Below are positions 24,416 to 33,349 of a stretch of DNA of 64,000 nt, piece by piece. Source of the DNA: Actinomadura sp. KC345 (GTDB taxonomy: Bacteria; Actinomycetota; Actinomycetes; Streptosporangiales; Streptosporangiaceae). The notes beneath the pieces are model-generated. The model was not told the DNA's origin and ran no database searches. It was given only the letters and a program-made list of their open reading frames with translations. Numbering within the stretch: position 1 is the stretch's first letter; each line of letters begins with the position of its first letter. The stretch is from the NCBI RefSeq assembly GCF_004348515.1, contig NZ_SMKH01000006.1, positions 1 through 64,000 of the forward strand, given 5' to 3'. Made by a program: the position numbers and the translations under genes.

Positions 24416-25285
24416 TCAGCCCCGGTAGGGGGCGGCCTTGTCCAGGGCGATGTTCAGCTTGAGCACGTTCACCGCGGGCTCGCCCATGAAGCCGAGTGCC
24501 CGGCCCGTGGTCTCGCCGTCGATCAGCTTCCGCACGGTTCCGGCCGGGATTCCGCGCACCTCCGCGATCCGCCCGGCCTGGAGGTCGGCGTAGGCGGTGG
24601 AGATGTGCGGGTCGAGGCCGGAACCGCTCGACGTGACCGCGTCGGCGGGGACGGCGGGCTTCCCGGGGGCCTCCCCCCGGATCGGCACGATCCGCCCGGC
24701 CCGCGGGTCCTGGCCGCCGGCGCACTCCACCTCGACGCCCCGGTACCCGGTGCGGAACGGCACGGCCGGGCACGGCTCGTTGACGCTGATCACCCTGGTC
24801 GGGCGGGTGACGGCGCCGGAGGCGTCCCGGGGCCCGAGGACGGACAGGACCGCGCCGACCCCGCCCTCGGTGCAGTACGGGCGGGAACCGTCCACGCCTT
24901 CCAGCTCCCCGACGGCCTTGCTGGTCGCGCAGACCGTGGTGAGCAGGCTCTCCCGGTCGCCGGTGTCGACGACGTCCTCGGGGCCGAGGTTGCTCGCGGA
25001 CGTGGCGGTCGGGTCGTAGCCGTCCCCCGCCGCCGAGGGCCGGCTCTGGAAGTACTGCTTGAGCGGCTTGCCGTCCGCGCCGGTGAACGACTGGCCGATC
25101 AGCGCGCTGCCGACCCGCTCGCCGTCGGCGCTGACGTACGACCCGGCGGCGCGGTCCTTCAAGCCGGGCAACTGGGCGACGCCCGTGACGGCCAGCGGGT
25201 AGGCGACGCCGAGGACGGCGGTGAACACGAGCACCGCGCGCAGCGCCGCGAGGTGCCGGCGAATGACGGAAGGAAGCATGTTCAT
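24416..25285 (-). CDS. kdpC: K+-transporting ATPase subunit KdpC, long form with Cys-containing insertion
   Basis: A 289-residue protein against about 190-200 for typical KdpC. One N-terminal span (about 10-32) is followed by the usual LIGQSFTGADGKPLKQYFQS and RPSAAGDGYDPTATSASNLG. The C-terminus is also standard (GSGLDPHISTAYADLQAGRI and GFMGEPAVNVLKLNIALD). Between them (about 110-200) lies an insertion with four Cys, in TTVCATS, RPYCTEG, NEPCPAV and VECAGG, on the extracytoplasmic side. Two disulfides are possible. The start overlaps the kdpB stop (TGATG). Confidence 0.92.
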   Translation of the reverse strand: MNMLPSVIRRHLAALRAVLVFTAVLGVAYPLAVTGVAQLPGLKDRAAGSYVSADGERVGSALIGQSFTGADGKPLKQYFQSRPSAAGDGYDPTATSASNLGPEDVVDTGDRESLLTTVCATSKAVGELEGVDGSRPYCTEGGVGAVLSVLGPRDASGAVTRPTRVISVNEPCPAVPFRTGYRGVEVECAGGQDPRAGRIVPIRGEAPGKPAVPADAVTSSGSGLDPHISTAYADLQAGRIAEVRGIPAGTVRKLIDGETTGRALGFMGEPAVNVLKLNIALDKAAPYRG

Positions 25286-27426
25286 CAGGCGATTCCCGGG
25301 ACGAACTGGATGAGAAGGTCGATGATCTTGATTCCGGCGAACGGCGCGACGACGCCGCCGAGCCCGTAGACCAGCAGGTTGCGGTTCAGCAGCCGGGACG
25401 CCGGACCCGGCCGGTAGCGGACGCCGCGCAGCGCGAGCGGGATCAGCGCGACGATGACCAGCGCGTTGAACACGACGGCCGACAGGATCGCCGACTGGGG
25501 ACTGGCCAGCCGCATCACGTTGAGCGCGTCCAGGCCCGGGAACAGCGCCACGAACAGCGCCGGGATGATGGCGAAGTACTTGGCGATGTCGTTGGCGATC
25601 GAGAAGGTCGTCAGCGCGCCCCGGGTGATGAGCAGCTGCTTGCCGATCTCGACGATCTGGATGAGCTTGGTCGGATCGGAGTCGAGGTCGACCATGTTGC
25701 CCGCCTCCTTGGCGGCGGACGTGCCGGTGTTCATGGCGACGCCGACATCGGCCTGCGCGAGGGCGGGCGCGTCGTTGGTGCCGTCCCCGGTCATCGCGAC
25801 GAGCCGGCCGCCCTCCTGCTCGGCCTTGATGAAGGCCAGCTTGTCCTCGGGCGTCGCCTCGGCGATGAAGTCGTCCACCCCGGCCTCGTCCGCGATGGCC
25901 TTCGCGGTCAGCCGGTTGTCGCCGGTCACCATGATCGTTCTGATGCCCATGGCGCGCATCCGGTCGAACCGCTCGCGCATGCCCGGCTTGACCACGTCCT
26001 TCAGATGGACGGCGCCGAGCACACGCGCCCGGCCGTCGTGCGCCTCGGCGACGACCAGCGGGGTGCCGCCGGACGCGGAGACCCCGTCGACGACGCCGGC
26101 GAGTTCCGGCGGCACCGTGCCGCCCTGCTCGCGCACCCACGCGGTGACGGCACCGGCGGCGCCCTTGCGGAGCCGGCGGCCGGCCACGTCGACGCCGGAC
26201 ATCCTGCTCTGCGCCGTGAACGGGACCCATTCGGCGTGCGCCAGTTCCCCGGTGTGCCGTTCACACAGCCCGTGCGCCCGATTGGCGTGGACCACGATCG
26301 AGCGTCCCTCGGGCGTCTCGTCGGCCAGGGAGGAGAGCTGCGCGGCGTCCGCCAGCTCCCCGGTGGCCGTGCCGCCGACCGGGACGAACTCCGACGCCTG
26401 CCGGTCGCCGAGCGTGATCGTGCCGGTCTTGTCCAAGAGCAGGGTGCCGACGTCCCCGGCGGCCTCGACGGCGCGTCCCGACATGGCCAGCACGTTGCGC
26501 TGGACGAGCCGGTCCATGCCCGCGATGCCGATGGCGGACAGCAGCGCCCCGATCGTCGTCGGGATCAGGCACACCACCAGCGAGACCAGGACGATCCCGG
26601 TGACCCCGTCGGCGTCGAGGACGTCGCCGCCCGAGACACCGGGGTCGTTGGCCATGGAGTAGACCGCCAGCGGCTGCATGCTCGCGATCGCGACCAGGAA
26701 GATGATCGTCAGCGCGGCCAGCAGGATGTTCAGCGCGATCTCGTTCGGGGTCTTCTGCCGGGACGAGCCCTCCACCAGCGCGATCATCCGGTCGACGAAC
26801 GACTCGCCGGGCCGCTGCGTGATCCGCACGACGATCCGGTCCGACAGGACCCGCGTCCCGCCGGTCACGGCGCTGCGGTCGCCGCCGGACTCGCGGATCA
26901 CCGGCGCCGACTCGCCGGTGATCGCGGACTCGTCGACGCTGGCGATGCCCTCGATGACGTCTCCGTCGCCCGGGATGACCTGCCCGGCCCCGACCACCAC
27001 GATGTCGCCCCGCCGCAGCTCGGCCGCCGCCACGGCCTCCTCCCGTCCGGGCACGCCGGGACCGCGGCCGGTCAGCCGGCGCGCCGTCGTCTCCTTCCGG
27101 GTCCGGCGGAGGGTGGCGGCCTGCGCCTTGCCCCGTCCCTCGGCGACGGCCTCGGAGAGGTTGGCGAAGACCACGGTGAGCCACAGCCAGACCGCGATCA
27201 GCACGGAGAACGCCGTGAGGTCCAGGACGGCGAGGACGCTCGTCCACACCGCGCCGATCTCGACGACCAGCATCACCGGGTTGCGCCACATGACCCGGGG
27301 GTCCAGCTTGCGCAGCGCGATGGGCAGCGAGCGCAGCAGCATGCCCGCGTCCAGCAGGCCGCCGCCGACCCGGTCCGGGGCCTGCTCCCCGGTCGTGGCC
27401 GGGGGCTCCTGGGTCTGGACGGACAT
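25285..27426 (-). CDS. kdpB: K+-transporting P-type ATPase subunit KdpB
   Basis: A 713-residue catalytic subunit. The actuator loop is [20 protein letters not shown] (about 165-185), the phosphorylation site [16 protein letters not shown] (about 330) and the nucleotide-binding region around 380-480. The hinge motif is [20 protein letters not shown] (about 550). There are seven membrane spans in the KdpB arrangement. It forms KdpFABC with its neighbours for high-affinity K+ uptake. It overlaps kdpA by one base (TGATG-type) and kdpC likewise. Confidence 0.97.
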   Translation of the reverse strand: MSVQTQEPPATTGEQAPDRVGGGLLDAGMLLRSLPIALRKLDPRVMWRNPVMLVVEIGAVWTSVLAVLDLTAFSVLIAVWLWLTVVFANLSEAVAEGRGKAQAATLRRTRKETTARRLTGRGPGVPGREEAVAAAELRRGDIVVVGAGQVIPGDGDVIEGIASVDESAITGESAPVIRESGGDRSAVTGGTRVLSDRIVVRITQRPGESFVDRMIALVEGSSRQKTPNEIALNILLAALTIIFLVAIASMQPLAVYSMANDPGVSGGDVLDADGVTGIVLVSLVVCLIPTTIGALLSAIGIAGMDRLVQRNVLAMSGRAVEAAGDVGTLLLDKTGTITLGDRQASEFVPVGGTATGELADAAQLSSLADETPEGRSIVVHANRAHGLCERHTGELAHAEWVPFTAQSRMSGVDVAGRRLRKGAAGAVTAWVREQGGTVPPELAGVVDGVSASGGTPLVVAEAHDGRARVLGAVHLKDVVKPGMRERFDRMRAMGIRTIMVTGDNRLTAKAIADEAGVDDFIAEATPEDKLAFIKAEQEGGRLVAMTGDGTNDAPALAQADVGVAMNTGTSAAKEAGNMVDLDSDPTKLIQIVEIGKQLLITRGALTTFSIANDIAKYFAIIPALFVALFPGLDALNVMRLASPQSAILSAVVFNALVIVALIPLALRGVRYRPGPASRLLNRNLLVYGLGGVVAPFAGIKIIDLLIQFVPGIA

Positions 27427-29087
27427 CAGTGGATCCCTTCTGCGAGCGGCCCGAGGGCCAGCGCGGGGAGGAACGTCAGCGCGACGAGGACGAGGGTGAC
27501 GCCGGCGACCATGCCGGCGAACTGCGGGCGGTGGGTCGGCAGCGTGCCCGCCGACGCCGGGACGGGCGTCTGCCGGGCCAGCGACCCGGCCAGCGCCAGG
27601 ACCAGCACCATCGGCAGGAAACGCCCGAAGGCCATGGCCAGGCCGAGCGCGACGTCGTAGAACGGGGTCCCGGCGGACAGGCCCGCGAACGCCGAGCCGT
27701 TGTTGTTCGCCGCCGAGGTGAACGCGTAGAGCACCTCGGACAGGCCGTGCGGCCCGGAGTTCAGCATGCTCTCGCGCGGCGTCTCGAACGCCATCGCGAT
27801 CCCGGTTCCCACCAGGACGATCATCGGGGTGACCAGGAAGTACAGCGAGGCGAGCTTGATCTCGCGGGCGCCGATCCGCTTGCCGAGGTACTCGGGCGTG
27901 CGGCCGACCATCAGCCCGGCCGCGAACACCGTGATGATCGCCAGGACCAGCATCCCGTACAGCCCCGACCCGACGCCGCCGGGCGCGACCTCCCCGACCA
28001 TCATGTTGAGCAGGAGAACCGCGCCGCCCACGCTGGTGTAGGAGTCGTGGAACGAGTCGACGGCCCCGGTCGAGGTCAGCGTCGTCGACGCGGCGAACGT
28101 CGCGGAGTTGGATATGCCGAACCGCGTCTCGGTGCCCTCGGCGGAGGCGCCCACCGATCCGGGGACCGTCCCCGGATAGGTGAGCTGCGCCGCGTTCACC
28201 GCGACGACGCTCAGGATCGCGAACGTGGCCATCGTCGCGAGGATCGCGAGGCCCTGCCGCCGGTCGCCGACCATCCGGCCGAACGTCCGCGGCAGCGCGA
28301 ACGGGATCAGCAGGATCAGGAAGATCTCGATCCAGTTCGTCCAGCTCGTCGGGTTCTCGAACGGATGCGCCGAGTTGGCGTTGTAGAACCCGCCGCCGTT
28401 GGTGCCGAGTTCCTTGATGGCCTCCTGGGACGCGACCGGCCCCCCGATGATCGTCTGCTGCCCGCCGGTCAGCGTGGAGACGGTGTGCGGGTCGGCGAGG
28501 TTCTGGATCGCTCCGCCCGCGACCAGCACGACGGCGGCGACCGCCGCGATCGGGAGCAGCAGGCGCAGCACGGCCCGGGTGAGGTCCACCCAGAAGTTGC
28601 CGAGTTCACCGGTCCTCCGCCGGGCGAGGCCGCGGACGAACGCCATCGCGACGGCGATGCCGACGGCGGCCGACACGAAGTTCTGCACCGCCAGCCCGGC
28701 CATCTGCACCAGGTGCCCCATGGTGCTCTCACCGGAGTAGGCCTGCCAGTTGGTGTTGGTGACGAAGCTGATCGCGGTGTTCCACGCGATGTCGGGCTGG
28801 ACGCCGTCGAACCCCAGGCTGAGCATGAGGTGGCTCTGGAGCCGCTGGAGCCCGTAGAGGGCCAGGACGGACACGAGCGAGAAGGCGAGCACGCTCCTGG
28901 CGTAGACGCTCCACTTCTGCTCGGCGTCCGCGTCGACTCCGACGATCTTGTAGACCGCCCGCTCTGCCTTCCCGTGCCTCCGGGTGGTGAAGATCCGGTA
29001 CATGTGGTCGCCCAGCGGCACGTGCACGACGGCGAGGGCGAGGATCAGCGATCCGATGAACAGGATCCCGGCCGCCGTCGTCCCCAT
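27426..29087 (-). CDS. kdpA: K+-transporting ATPase channel subunit KdpA
   Basis: A 553-residue subunit with about ten membrane spans and four selectivity-filter-like loops typical of Kdp[36 protein letters not shown], a [12 protein letters not shown] segment and [20 protein letters not shown]. It is the K+ channel-like part of KdpFABC. ATG 29087 overlaps the kdpF stop (TGATG). Confidence 0.97.
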   Translation of the reverse strand: MGTTAAGILFIGSLILALAVVHVPLGDHMYRIFTTRRHGKAERAVYKIVGVDADAEQKWSVYARSVLAFSLVSVLALYGLQRLQSHLMLSLGFDGVQPDIAWNTAISFVTNTNWQAYSGESTMGHLVQMAGLAVQNFVSAAVGIAVAMAFVRGLARRRTGELGNFWVDLTRAVLRLLLPIAAVAAVVLVAGGAIQNLADPHTVSTLTGGQQTIIGGPVASQEAIKELGTNGGGFYNANSAHPFENPTSWTNWIEIFLILLIPFALPRTFGRMVGDRRQGLAILATMATFAILSVVAVNAAQLTYPGTVPGSVGASAEGTETRFGISNSATFAASTTLTSTGAVDSFHDSYTSVGGAVLLLNMMVGEVAPGGVGSGLYGMLVLAIITVFAAGLMVGRTPEYLGKRIGAREIKLASLYFLVTPMIVLVGTGIAMAFETPRESMLNSGPHGLSEVLYAFTSAANNNGSAFAGLSAGTPFYDVALGLAMAFGRFLPMVLVLALAGSLARQTPVPASAGTLPTHRPQFAGMVAGVTLVLVALTFLPALALGPLAEGIH

Positions 29088-29176
29088 CAGAACCTCTCCG
29101 GGAGGAGAAGCGCCACCACGAGGAAGACGATCAGCCCGGCGGCGAGCACGAGCCCGACCGCGTTCTCGGGACTCAC
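29087..29176 (-). CDS. kdpF: K+-transporting ATPase small subunit KdpF
   Basis: A 29-residue single-span peptide: a short acidic N-terminus (SPEN), then [20 protein letters not shown] and the KdpF-typical end PERF. GTG 29176 overlaps the stop of the upstream 27-codon ORF and its own stop overlaps the kdpA ATG. It stabilises the KdpFABC complex. Confidence 0.9.
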   Translation of the reverse strand: MSPENAVGLVLAAGLIVFLVVALLLPERF

Positions 29177-29256
29177 AGCCGCCCCGCCCCCTTGACCACG
29201 AGGCCGAGCACCGCGAAGACCGCGAGCGTCAGCGCGAGAAGCATCAAATCTGCCAT
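29173..29256 (-). CDS. 27-residue single-span peptide at the head of the kdp operon
   Basis: ATG 29256 to TGA 29173 encodes [20 protein letters not shown] followed by VKGAGRL. It is one membrane span with a basic end. It overlaps the kdpF GTG by GTGA, so all seven genes from here to kdpE are coupled or nearly so. It is distinct from KdpF, which follows. Tiny ORFs of this type occur before kdpF in other bacteria, but I know of no assigned role. An accessory subunit or an assembly peptide is the obvious guess. Confidence 0.75.
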   Translation of the reverse strand: MADLMLLALTLAVFAVLGLVVKGAGRL

Positions 29257-29299
29257 GCCCGAAGAAAACACCCAGTTCAGGCGCTTATGGCGCATCTTG

Positions 29300-29347
29300 A
29301 CGCGTTCCCTACGCGCCTGCCCGCGTTCTTCACGCGTTTTCTACGCC
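29300..29347. promoter_or_regulatory. Candidate KdpE operator region
   Basis: Two 16-base direct repeats, ACGCGTTCCCTACGCG (29300-29315) and ACGCGTTTTCTACGCC (29332-29347), start 32 bases apart, about three helical turns. They lie 44-91 bases before the first kdp start. There is an intermediate CGCGTTCTTC at 29322. Binding by KdpE is inferred from position. Confidence 0.4.
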
Positions 29348-29425
29348 CCCGGCGGGACGCCGACGCGTTCCGGCTCGGCGCATGTTTCCCGGCCCAGAGG
29401 GCAGGCGGTCCCCCAGGAGGTGGCC

Positions 29426-29947
29426 ATGGGGTCGGACATGCCGGCGAGGAACGCGGGCACGGTCGTCCGGGCCGGGGCGCGCGGGCTCGTGGCCGCCATG
29501 GCGATGACCGGGGTCCGGACCGTGACCGCCGCCGTCGGACCGCACGAGGAGACCCCGCCCGAGGCGTTCGTGAAGGAACACCTGCCGTTCCTCGGGAAGC
29601 TGCCCCCCAGGCACCAGGAGGCCCTCACCGAGCTGTTCCACTGGACGTACGGTGCGGCGGGCGGCGTGGCGTACGGGCTGCTGCCGCGCGGAATCCGCGG
29701 CAGCACCCTCAGCGGCCCGCTCTACGGCCTGGCGATCTGGCTCGGCTTCGAAGCCGGCATCGCCCCGATGCTGGGCGTCCGGCACGTGCACGAGCACGGC
29801 TTCCAATGGCGCGCCGCGGTCGCCCTCGACCACGTCCTGTACGGCGTCGTGGTCGGAGGCCGCCTGGCCCCGGAGCCCGCGGGCTCCGGGGGACGGGTCA
29901 CTCGGAGGCGGCTTCCTCCGCTTCGGCCTGGGCGCGGGCCTCGATGA
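29426..29947 (+). CDS. Predicted membrane protein, DUF1440-like layout
   Basis: A 173-residue protein starting at ATG 29426 after CAGGAGG. Hydrophobic segments are AGARGLVAAMAMTGVRTVTA (about 15-35), TYGAAGGVAYGLLP (about 75-90), LYGLAIWLGFEAGIAPMLGV (about 100-120) and ALDHVLYGVVVGG (about 130-145). The arrangement resembles YagU/DUF1440-type inner-membrane proteins, function unknown. Its last 50 bases overlap the 3' end of the convergent LOG gene, so the Arg-rich tail (RRRLPPLRPGRG) is probably an accident of that overlap. Confidence 0.6.
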   Translation: MGSDMPARNAGTVVRAGARGLVAAMAMTGVRTVTAAVGPHEETPPEAFVKEHLPFLGKLPPRHQEALTELFHWTYGAAGGVAYGLLPRGIRGSTLSGPLYGLAIWLGFEAGIAPMLGVRHVHEHGFQWRAAVALDHVLYGVVVGGRLAPEPAGSGGRVTRRRLPPLRPGRGPR

Positions 29948-30698
29948 TCTCCTGTTCGGCGCGGGTGTGGCCCTCGACGATGATGCGGACGGCCTCGTCC
30001 GGGTCGTCGGTGAGGTGGATCAGGTCGAGGTCGTGGGGGGAGATCTTGCCGGACGGCAGCATGGTCGAGCGGATCCACTCGATCAGCCCGCCCCAGAACT
30101 CGGTGCCGACGAGCACGATCGGGAAGCGGGTGATCTTCCTGGTCTGGACGAGGGTGATCGCCTCGAACAGCTCGTCCAGCGTCCCGAAACCGCCGGGCAG
30201 CACCACGAACGCCTGCGAGTACTTGACGAACATCGTCTTGCGGACGAAGAAGTAGCGGAACTCCAGCCCGATGTCGACGTGGTCGTTCATCCCCTGCTCG
30301 AACGGCAGCTCGATCCCGAGGCCGACCGAAAGGCCGCCGTTCTCGTCGCAGCCCTTGTTGGCCGCCTCCATGATCCCCGGGCCGCCGCCGGTGATCACGG
30401 CGTAGCCGGCGTCCTTCAGCAGGGCGCCGATCTGCACGCCGAGCTTGTACTCGCCGGTGTCCGGCTTGGTGCGGGCGCTGCCGAACACGCTGACCGCCTT
30501 CGGCAGCTCCGCCAGCAGGCCGAACCCCTCGACGAACTCCGCCTGGATCCGCAGGACCCGCCACGGGTCGGCGTGCACCCAGTCGACCGGGCCGCGGCTC
30601 TCCAGGAGCCGCTGGTCGGTCGTGGTCTTCGGAACGGCCTTCCCCCGCAGCATCGCGGGCCCCTGCCGTCGCGAGGGGGAGTGCGGATTCAAAGTCAT
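29898..30698 (-). CDS. LOG family protein (TIGR00730), second copy
   Basis: A 266-residue Rossmann-like protein with VSVFGSARTKPDTGEYKLGV, AVITGGGPGIMEAANKGCDE and VLPGGFGTLDELFEAITLVQ (PGGxGTxxE motif). It is longer than the 16189 copy and belongs to the other LOG subgroup, which carries a TTDQRLLESRGPVDWVHADP N-terminal segment. ATG 30698 overlaps the dapE stop (ATGA), so it is coupled to dapE. It may act on a purine nucleoside monophosphate. Confidence 0.9.
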   Translation of the reverse strand: MTLNPHSPSRRQGPAMLRGKAVPKTTTDQRLLESRGPVDWVHADPWRVLRIQAEFVEGFGLLAELPKAVSVFGSARTKPDTGEYKLGVQIGALLKDAGYAVITGGGPGIMEAANKGCDENGGLSVGLGIELPFEQGMNDHVDIGLEFRYFFVRKTMFVKYSQAFVVLPGGFGTLDELFEAITLVQTRKITRFPIVLVGTEFWGGLIEWIRSTMLPSGKISPHDLDLIHLTDDPDEAVRIIVEGHTRAEQEIIEARAQAEAEEAASE

Positions 30699-31771
30699 GG
30701 GGCCACGGTAGTAGGCCCCTCCAACCACGTGCGCATACGTTGTTCGCACGCCGCTATCAGGTGAACCTCGACGAATTCGTCCTTGGTGTGGGCGAGGGTG
30801 GGTTCGCCGGGGCCGTAGTTGACGGCCGGCACGCCGAGTTCGGAGAAGCGGGCCACGTCCGTCCAGCCGAGTTTGGCGCGGACACCGGCGCCGCTGGACG
30901 CGACGAACGCGGCGGCGGCCGGATGCGTCAGCCCGGGACGCGCGCCCGGCGCACTGTCGGTGATCGTCACCGCGAACTCACGGAAGGTTTCCCGAAGGTA
31001 CGTCTCGGCGTCGGCGGGCGACTTGTCGGGCGCGAACCGGTAGTTCACCGTGACGACGCACGCGTCGGGGATGACGTTGCCCGCGACGCCTCCGCTGATG
31101 AACACGGCGTTCAGGCCCTCGTGGTACTCCAGGCCGTCCACGACCGGGCGGGCCGGCTCGTAGGCGCGCAGGACGTCCAGGATCCGCCCGGCGGTGTGGA
31201 TCGCGTTGGAGCCCATCCACGCCCGCGCGCTGTGCGCCCGCTCCCCCGCCGCCGCGACCTCGGCGCGCATCGTGCCCTGGCAGCCGCCCTCGATCAGGCC
31301 GCCGGTCGGCTCCAGCAGCACCGCGAAGTCGCCGGCGAGCAGCTCGGGGCCGGTCGCCGCCAGCCGCCGCAGCCCGTTGCGCTCCGCCTCGACCTCCTCG
31401 CAGTCGTAGAAGACCCAGGTGATGTCGCGCGTCGGCTCGGTGACGGTCGCGGCGAGGCGGAGCGCGACCGCGACGCCGCTCTTCATGTCCGTCGTCCCGC
31501 AGCCGTAGAGGCGGTCGCCCTCCACGCGGGACGGGAGGTTGCCGTTCAGCGGGACGGTGTCGAGATGCCCGGCCAGGACGACGCGTTCGGCGCGTCCGAG
31601 ATCGGTCCGGGCGACCACGTTGTTGCCGACGCGTTCCACGGCCAGATGCGGGAGCGCCCGCAGCGCCTCCTCGACCGCGTCGGCCAGCGGCCCTTCCGCG
31701 CCGCTGACCGATTCGACGTCGACGATCGCCGCCGTCAGGTCGGCGACGTCCGACAAGAGATCCAGCCCCAT
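30695..31771 (-). CDS. dapE: Succinyl-diaminopimelate desuccinylase
   Basis: A 358-residue M20-type di-zinc hydrolase: VVLAGHLDTVPLNGNLP (His and catalytic Asp), YGCGTTDMKSGVAVAL (bridging Asp), DCEEVEAERNG (catalytic Glu pair), the dimerisation-domain His in GERAHSARAWMGSNAIHTAG, and a final His in TLAHTKDEFV. It forms LL-diaminopimelate for lysine and peptidoglycan. dapD lies about 700 bases away on the same strand with a PPTase between them. Confidence 0.92.
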   Translation of the reverse strand: MGLDLLSDVADLTAAIVDVESVSGAEGPLADAVEEALRALPHLAVERVGNNVVARTDLGRAERVVLAGHLDTVPLNGNLPSRVEGDRLYGCGTTDMKSGVAVALRLAATVTEPTRDITWVFYDCEEVEAERNGLRRLAATGPELLAGDFAVLLEPTGGLIEGGCQGTMRAEVAAAGERAHSARAWMGSNAIHTAGRILDVLRAYEPARPVVDGLEYHEGLNAVFISGGVAGNVIPDACVVTVNYRFAPDKSPADAETYLRETFREFAVTITDSAPGARPGLTHPAAAAFVASSGAGVRAKLGWTDVARFSELGVPAVNYGPGEPTLAHTKDEFVEVHLIAACEQRMRTWLEGPTTVAP

Positions 31772-31801
31772 GGTCCAAGTCCTATCATCGCGGTCGTGGA
31801 G

Positions 31802-32479
31802 ATGCCTGTGCTTGAGTGCGCCGTTCACTGGGCGGCCCCCGCCGACGAACCCGGGATGCGCGCCCTCCTGGACGACGGGGAACGCGACCGCTACGAACGG
31901 TTCCTCCGCGCGGAGGACAAGGCCCGTTTCGTCACCGGCCGGTTCCTCGCGCGGACGGCCCTCGCCGAGGTCACGGGCCTGGACCCGGGAGCCATCCGGT
32001 TCACCACCGACTGCCCCCACTGCGGCGGCACCCACGGCAAGCCCCGCCTCCCGGGCGCCGGGGTCGACTTCTCGCTCTCCCATTCCGGCGACCGCGTCGT
32101 CCTCGTCCTCGCCGAGGGCGCCGAGGTCGGCGTGGACGTGGAGCGGGAGAGCGACCGCGACATCGACCGCCTCGCCGAGATGGTCCTCACCGCCCCCGAG
32201 CGCGCGACCCTCGCGGCCATGGCCGACCGGAAACGCGGCTTCCATCGCTACTGGAGCCGCAAGGAGGCCCTGCTCAAGGCGACGGGCCACGGACTGGCCG
32301 CCCCCATGACGGCCATCCGCGTGTCCGGCCCCGACGAGCCCGCCGAGGTCCTGGCGTGGGACGGCGAGGCGGCGGTCTCCCCCGTCCGCCTGGCCGACCT
32401 CACCCCGGGCTCCGGCTACGCCGCCGCGGCGGCCGTCCTGACGGGGCGCCCCCTCAAGATCACAGAGGTCACGTGTTGA
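31802..32479 (+). CDS. 4'-phosphopantetheinyl transferase, Sfp type
   Basis: A 225-residue protein. The Sfp motifs are GRFLARTALAEVTGLDP, KPRLPGAGVDFSLSHSGDRV (P2), VGVDVERESDRD (P3, the Mg-binding Asp/Glu pair) and FHRYWSRKEALLKATGHGL (the KEA motif). It activates carrier proteins of polyketide, peptide or siderophore synthesis. None of those synthases is in this window. It starts at ATG 31802 or GTG 31796. Its last 11 bases overlap the end of dapD. Confidence 0.9.
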   Translation: MPVLECAVHWAAPADEPGMRALLDDGERDRYERFLRAEDKARFVTGRFLARTALAEVTGLDPGAIRFTTDCPHCGGTHGKPRLPGAGVDFSLSHSGDRVVLVLAEGAEVGVDVERESDRDIDRLAEMVLTAPERATLAAMADRKRGFHRYWSRKEALLKATGHGLAAPMTAIRVSGPDEPAEVLAWDGEAAVSPVRLADLTPGSGYAAAAAVLTGRPLKITEVTC

Positions 32480-33305
32480 TGCCGTGGTCGCGGAGGATGT
32501 CGTTCAGGGACGCCTTGTCGTGCCGCCGGCCCTCTTCGAGGCGCTTCAGGATGAGCACCGCCGGGAGCCCGAACGTCCCGCCCTTGAACTCCTTGTAGCG
32601 GGTGCCGCCGACGGCGACGCACCAGTCCGGGATGCGGCCGCGGCTGATCTCCTCGCCCGTCTCCACGTCGATGACCGGCATGGACGCCGACAGGTTCGTC
32701 CCGGACCCGACGACCGCGCCCCTGCCGACCCGCGCCCCCTCGACGATCATCGAGCGGCTGCCGATCATCGCCTCGTCCTCGATGACCACCGGCTTGGCGT
32801 TCGGCGGCTCCAGGACGCCGCCGATGCCGACGCCGCCGGACAGGTGGACGTTCTTGCCGACCTGGGCGCACGAGCCCACGGTCGCCCACGTGTCGACCAT
32901 CGTGCCGGAGTCGACGTAGGCGCCGATGTTGGTGAACGACGGCATCAGCACCACGCCGGGCGCCAGGTAGGAGCCCCAGCGGGCGATCGCGCCCGGGACG
33001 ACGCGAACGCCGTCCAGGCGGCTCTTCAGCGGGATGCGGTCGTGGTACCGGAAGTCGCCGACCTGGGAGCGCACCATGCCGAGGACCTTGAAGCTCAGCA
33101 GGATCGCCCGCTTGGCCCGCTCGTCGACGACCACCTCGCCGGACGCGGGGTCGATGCGGGCGACGCGGGCCTCGCCGGCGTCGATCTGGTCGACGGCGGC
33201 CACGATGGCGGCCTTCGCGTCGGCGTCGTCCGGGCCGAGGTCGGCGCGCCGCTCCCACAACTCGTCGATGCCGCTGGTGATCGGGCTGGTGAACGTTTCG
33301 GTCAT
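32469..33305 (-). CDS. dapD: Tetrahydrodipicolinate N-succinyltransferase
   Basis: A 278-residue acyltransferase. The N-terminal helical domain is followed by DYHDRIPLKS-like FRYHDRIPLKSRLDGVRVVP and a left-handed beta-helix (GAYVDSGTMVDTWATVGSCA, then QVGKNVHLSGGVGIGGVLEP and GSRSMIVEGARVGRGAVVGS). The C-terminus carries KEFKGGTFGLPAVLILKR. It performs the succinylation step upstream of DapE. The start ATG 33305 is divergent from the 33350 gene. Confidence 0.93.
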   Translation of the reverse strand: MTETFTSPITSGIDELWERRADLGPDDADAKAAIVAAVDQIDAGEARVARIDPASGEVVVDERAKRAILLSFKVLGMVRSQVGDFRYHDRIPLKSRLDGVRVVPGAIARWGSYLAPGVVLMPSFTNIGAYVDSGTMVDTWATVGSCAQVGKNVHLSGGVGIGGVLEPPNAKPVVIEDEAMIGSRSMIVEGARVGRGAVVGSGTNLSASMPVIDVETGEEISRGRIPDWCVAVGGTRYKEFKGGTFGLPAVLILKRLEEGRRHDKASLNDILRDHGINT

Positions 33306-33349
33306 GCCTCCTGAGCTTACTGGTGGCCATCTCCCGGTACCTTCTTCGC

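Noticed and set aside
21883-24462. Plus-strand frames of about 860 codons opposite kdpD
   Set aside because: Shadows of the kdpD coding strand; composition is only His/Arg/Gln-rich.
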